Below, one piece after another: positions 60,864 to 64,000 of a stretch of DNA of 64,000 nucleotides. How positions within the stretch are numbered: position 1 is the stretch's first letter; every line of letters starts with the position of its first letter. The notes below the pieces were generated by a model. It had not been told where the DNA came from. It did not search any database and was given only the letters and a program-made list of their open reading frames with translations. Source of the stretch: Solirubrobacter sp963792915 (lineage in GTDB: Bacteria > Actinomycetota > Thermoleophilia > Solirubrobacterales > Solirubrobacteraceae); contig CAWBYD010000011.1 in NCBI GenBank assembly GCA_963792915.1, positions 47,076 through 111,075 on the forward strand, in the 5' to 3' direction. A program made the position numbers and the translations under genes.

Positions 60864-62450
60864 CTACGTCACGGGCACGGCCGGGTCGGTCGCCTTCGCG
60901 GCGTCGATCCGCCCCCAGCCGTAGTGCGGGTCGCGCCCCGGCGTGCCGATGTCGGTCGCCGTCAGCTCCAGGCGGCGCTCGATCGCGGCCGGTGTCGGGT
61001 TCGCCCCGAGAATCCCGGACGCGACGACCATCGCCGCCGTCGCTGCGGCGTGCGGCGCGGCCATCGAGGTGCCGATGTACCCGCTCGGGAGCCCGAACCT
61101 GCGCGGGTTGGTCCCCGTGAAGGTCATCTGGTAGACGTCGCCGCCCGGCGGGTCCAGCGGGCGGCAGAGGGGGTCGCCGTCGATCGGCGCGTCGGGGCCG
61201 CCGCCCGGCGCCACGACGTCGAGGTCCTGGCCCTCGTTGGAGTAGTCGGCCTGGCAGCCGTGCTGGGTCGTGGCCCCGACCGACAGCACGTCGCTCGAGC
61301 GCGCCGGGTAGGCGACGGCCTGGGCGGCCGCATTGCCGGACGCGCCGACGACCAGCACGCCCTTCTGGCGTGCGTGCCGCAGCGCGTCGAGGATGTCCGG
61401 GATCTGCTGGCGCGTGACACCCGAGCCGAACTCGAACGACAGGTTGATGATCTTGGCGCCGTGGTCCGACGCCCAGCGGATGCCCTTGGAGATCGTCGCC
61501 GAGTCGCCCTCGCCGTTCTTGTCCAGCACCTTGACCGGCATCAGCTTCACGCCGTAGGCGAGCCCGGTGACGCCGACGGCGTTGCCCGTCCCCTCGGCGA
61601 GCGTGCCGGCCACGTGCGTGCCGTGCCCGTTGTCGTCGTTGGGAAACGGGTCGTTGTCGACGAAGTTGTAGCCGTGCGTGAAGCGCACGGGCGAGAAGTC
61701 CGGCGAGCGGCGGTAGCGCTGGCGGTTGGCGTAGGCGATGCCCGTGTCCAGCACCGCGACCGTCACGCCGCGCCCGCCGGGATGGCCCGCGTTGATCAGG
61801 TGCGTCCACGCGTCCGGCGCGTTGACGCCGGTGCCGGGCAGGAAGTTCCACTGCAGCGCCTGCCAGCCCGCCACCGTCGCGGCGGCGCCGGGGTCGGGCG
61901 GAATCCAGCCCGAGACCTTCGCGACGTAGTTGGCGGTGGCGCTCAGCACGCCCGGACGCCTGCGCAGCGCCCGCTCGAAGTCGGCGACGCTGCGCCCCGC
62001 GGGGACGTTCACGACGCGAGTGCGCGGCACGGCGCCGATGCGCGCGGCCTGCGCGCCCGGCGCGTAGCGAACCACGACCTGGCCCGGGCGGTACCGCGCG
62101 TCCGCCGCTCCGGCGGTGGGGTCACCCGGTGCGGAGCCGCCCGCCGCCGCGCCCGTCCCCGCGGTGGCGGCCGCCGGTGCCGCAGCGCCCGGGCTCCCCG
62201 CCGCGACGCCAGGTGCCGCGCCTGCGCCGCCCGCCGCCGCGCCCGCACTATCGCCGCTCGCCGCCGCGCCCGCAGTATCGCCGCCCGCACCAGCGCCGCG
62301 CGCCGCCGTGCCCGCAGTCTCGCGGCGCGCCGCCGTGCCCGCAGTCTCGCCGTGCGCCGCCGCACTCGCGGGCGCGCCCGCGGCCACGCCCGGCGCGAGA
62401 GCAGCGCAGGCGAGAGCGGTGGCGACGAGCAGGCGGGAGCTGGGTGGCAT
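60864..62450 (-). CDS. Secreted S8 (subtilisin-like) serine protease with low-complexity N-terminal region
   Basis: 528 residues from ATG 62450 with signal peptide (LLVATALACAALAPGVAAG). A low-complexity Ala/Gly/Thr region of about 90 residues follows, with repeats such as ETAGTAARRETAGTAARG. Next are a propeptide-like segment (YRPGQVVVRYAPGAQAARIG) and the protease: Asp in VAVLDTGIAYANRQ, His in DDNGHGTHVAGTLAEG, Asn in VVGASGNAAAQAV and Ser in IGTSMAAPHAAATAAMV. All four catalytic and oxyanion residues are present. No C-terminal extension or anchor. It is divergent from tadA, with 97 bases between. Confidence 0.92.
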   Translation of the reverse strand: MPPSSRLLVATALACAALAPGVAAGAPASAAAHGETAGTAARRETAGTAARGAGAGGDTAGAAASGDSAGAAAGGAGAAPGVAAGSPGAAAPAAATAGTGAAAGGSAPGDPTAGAADARYRPGQVVVRYAPGAQAARIGAVPRTRVVNVPAGRSVADFERALRRRPGVLSATANYVAKVSGWIPPDPGAAATVAGWQALQWNFLPGTGVNAPDAWTHLINAGHPGGRGVTVAVLDTGIAYANRQRYRRSPDFSPVRFTHGYNFVDNDPFPNDDNGHGTHVAGTLAEGTGNAVGVTGLAYGVKLMPVKVLDKNGEGDSATISKGIRWASDHGAKIINLSFEFGSGVTRQQIPDILDALRHARQKGVLVVGASGNAAAQAVAYPARSSDVLSVGATTQHGCQADYSNEGQDLDVVAPGGGPDAPIDGDPLCRPLDPPGGDVYQMTFTGTNPRRFGLPSGYIGTSMAAPHAAATAAMVVASGILGANPTPAAIERRLELTATDIGTPGRDPHYGWGRIDAAKATDPAVPVT

Positions 62451-62547
62451 CGGGGGACGGACGGGGTTTGGCTGCTGGGTCCGTCTCGCTTCTACAACAT
62501 GATCGACGGCACAGAGTTGCTGGACAACCCCCGTTCGCGACAAATCC

Positions 62548-63018
62548 GTGACAGAACCCACCCCTAACTGTGACAACACCTTCATGCGACTCGCCCTGGC
62601 GCAGGCGGAGTTGGCGCTCGCGCACGACGACGTGCCGGTCGGCGCGGTCGTCGTGGGGCCGGGAGGCGACGTCATCGGAGCGGGCCACAACGAGCGCGAA
62701 CTGCGCCAGGACCCCAGCGCCCACGCCGAGATGATCGCGCTGCGCGCCGCCGCCGCCGCGCTCGGCTCCTGGCGCCTGCTCGACACCGTCCTCTACGTCA
62801 CGCTCGAGCCGTGCCCGATGTGCGCCGGGGCGATCGTACTCGGGCGCATCCCTCGCGTCGTCTACGGCACCGCCGACCCGAAGGCGGGCGCCGCCGGCTC
62901 GGTCCTCGACATCCTCGCCGACCCGCGCCTGAACCACCGCCCTGCGGTCACCGGCGGCGTCCTGCAGCCGGAATGCGCCGCCCTGCTCCTGGACTTCTTC
63001 GCCGCCCGGCGCCGATAG
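62548..63018 (+). CDS. tadA: tRNA-specific adenosine deaminase TadA
   Basis: 156 residues from GTG 62548, or 144 from ATG 62584 (MRLALAQAELALAHDDVPVG); neither start has a clear ribosome site. The zinc site is HAEMIA plus EPCPMCAGAIVLGRI (His, Cys, Cys) with catalytic Glu in HAE. DVPVGAVVV and VVYGTADPKAGAAGSVLDIL are TadA-specific. It converts A34 to inosine in tRNA-Arg(ACG). A tRNA-Ser gene follows 24 bases later. Confidence 0.94.
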   Translation: MTEPTPNCDNTFMRLALAQAELALAHDDVPVGAVVVGPGGDVIGAGHNERELRQDPSAHAEMIALRAAAAALGSWRLLDTVLYVTLEPCPMCAGAIVLGRIPRVVYGTADPKAGAAGSVLDILADPRLNHRPAVTGGVLQPECAALLLDFFAARRR

Positions 63019-63042
63019 ACGCTACCCTGCGAACCCGCGCCC

Positions 63043-63132
63043 GGAGGGGTGCGAGAGTGGTTGAATCGGGCGGTCTCGAAAACCGTTGAGTGGGTAACCC
63101 CTGCTCCGAGGGTTCGAATCCCTCCCCCTCCG
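63043..63132 (+). tRNA. tRNA-Ser (anticodon CGA)
   Basis: 90 bases. The acceptor stem GGAGGGG (63043-63049) pairs with CCCCTCC (63125-63131), and G63132 is the discriminator. The anticodon stem CGGT/ACCG encloses loop CTCGAAA, anticodon CGA. A long variable arm is typical of serine tRNAs. The T arm is GAGGG-TTCGAAT-CCCTC. No CCA is encoded. Confidence 0.95.
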
Positions 63133-63285
63133 CCTCAGACCCCGCGAAACTCGCCTGCCGCCGGTGGGTATGGAAAGCGGCAGCCGGAGCGATGCCGGGT
63201 GGCGGGTCGCGCCTGCCCGCCGACGCGCGCCAGTGGGCGGCGCGGGCACCAGCCACGCCGCGATCGGCGCCGTACGCTGCACCGC

Positions 63286-64000
63286 GTGCGGCGCACGGAG
63301 GATCTGATCGCTGAGCGGTTCGTCGAGTGGGGAGATATGCCACACGCGGTCCCGGAGGTGTTCCCCGACCCGACGCCGGAGGCGATCGGGGCCCTGGTGG
63401 ACGAGTGGTGCCGCCGGGCGCTCGGCGCGGAGCCGGCCCATGCGGAGTTCTTCGCGGCGGGCGTCGGCAGTGTCTACGGGCTGCGCCTCGCCGACGGGCG
63501 CCGGGTCGTCATCAAGGTTCACCCGCCGCGAGCCTCGCCGCGCTACCTCGAGGCGATGCAGACGGTGCAGCGCTCGCTCGCCGACGCCGGATTTCCCGCG
63601 CCCGCGCCGGTCGCTCCACCCAGGCCGCTGGCACGCGGCATCGCGGTCGCCGAGACGCTGCTGGACGAGGGAGGCGCGGCGGACGCCCATGACCCTGCGA
63701 TCCGCCGCGCGCTTGCGACGTCGCTCGCGCAGCTCGTCGCGCTATGCCGCCCGATGACCCGGCTCGCCGCTCTGCGCGAGAACATCATGGCCACTCGGCC
63801 AGCGGACCTCTGGCCGACGCCGCACGACGGTCGATTCGACTTCGCCGCCACCACCGCGGGCACGGAATGGATAGACGAGATCGCTGCGCGTGCCCGCCGA
63901 CTCCGCGACGTCGACGCCGGAGATCTCGTCGTTGGCCACACCGACCGGCGCGTGGAGAACATGCGCCTCACCTCCGACGGGTCGGTGAGCGCCGTCTACG
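63286..64000 (+). CDS. Phosphotransferase family protein (aminoglycoside phosphotransferase/kinase-like), truncated at window edge
   Basis: About 238 residues are visible from GTG 63286; the end is outside the window. The frame encodes EFFAAGVGSVYGLRLADGRR and VVIKVHPPRASPRYLE (nucleotide loop and Lys), an alpha-helical middle, and GDLVVGHTDRRVENMRLTSD, corresponding to the Brenner-type catalytic loop (H-x-D-x4-N). VSAVY at the edge should lead to the metal-binding Asp. Substrate unknown: antibiotic, choline, or a metabolite. 63133-63285 between the tRNA and this gene shows nothing recognisable. Confidence 0.78.
   Translation, partial: MRRTEDLIAERFVEWGDMPHAVPEVFPDPTPEAIGALVDEWCRRALGAEPAHAEFFAAGVGSVYGLRLADGRRVVIKVHPPRASPRYLEAMQTVQRSLADAGFPAPAPVAPPRPLARGIAVAETLLDEGGAADAHDPAIRRALATSLAQLVALCRPMTRLAALRENIMATRPADLWPTPHDGRFDFAATTAGTEWIDEIAARARRLRDVDAGDLVVGHTDRRVENMRLTSDGSVSAVY

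Overview
The window is GC-rich (about 72% by eye), densely coded bacterial DNA. Short leaders, many GTG/TTG starts, a Bacillus-type large SRP RNA, a short LPXTG surface protein of a kind I associate with Solirubrobacterales, and many secreted repeat proteins suggest an actinobacterium of the Thermoleophilia/Solirubrobacterales type. That assignment is an inference; no rRNA is present. I found no insertion sequence, prophage, CRISPR array or replication origin, and no gene-free stretch longer than 300 bases.

Layout. 1-3.5 kb: a truncated secreted glycoside hydrolase family 2 protein and an FG-GAP repeat protein. 3.5-9.5 kb: recR, ybaB and dnaX, an inverted membrane-protein gene, the large SRP RNA, and an ECF sigma factor divergent from an LPXTG-anchored protein. 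9.5-26.1 kb: a Wzx/Wzy-type polysaccharide locus with two polymerases, an initiating phosphoglycosyl transferase, a CpsB-like PHP phosphatase, a chain-length/tyrosine-kinase protein, a flippase, three glycosyltransferases, an acetyltransferase, a sugar nucleotidyltransferase and a DegT aminotransferase. A secreted glycosidase-like gene in this locus has a cyclic-di-GMP-I riboswitch whose closing helix would bury its Shine-Dalgarno sequence. 26-43 kb: housekeeping and catabolism (SMP-30, MscS, RecQ, EAL-HDOD, proline dehydrogenase, an NDH-2-like oxidoreductase with a divergent HxlR regulator, a mandelate-racemase-like enzyme, an RDD protein, a lipase, a thioesterase, an aldo/keto reductase, an AlkA glycosylase, a PucR-type regulator, an acyl-CoA dehydrogenase). 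43-52 kb: a secreted TIM-barrel protein, YceH, UDP-glucose pyrophosphorylase, a NYN protein, and a large S8 protease broken by one extra base. 52-56 kb: a protein kinase/MobA-like/FAD-oxidase operon divergent from an HD-GYP protein. 56-64 kb: an Ig-repeat secreted protein, two universal stress proteins, a second S8 protease, tadA, tRNA-Ser(CGA) and the start of an aminoglycoside-phosphotransferase-like gene.

Themes. Cyclic-di-GMP recurs: riboswitch, HD-GYP phosphodiesterase, degenerate EAL-HDOD protein. This fits control of surface polysaccharide and secreted proteins. A second theme is promoter layout: many genes have a TAnnnT hexamer 6-9 bases before the start codon, as expected for leaderless mRNAs. 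I used this to choose several starts and to support two tiny membrane-protein genes (46055-46147 and 60271-60357) that share a Trp-Ile-Trp motif.
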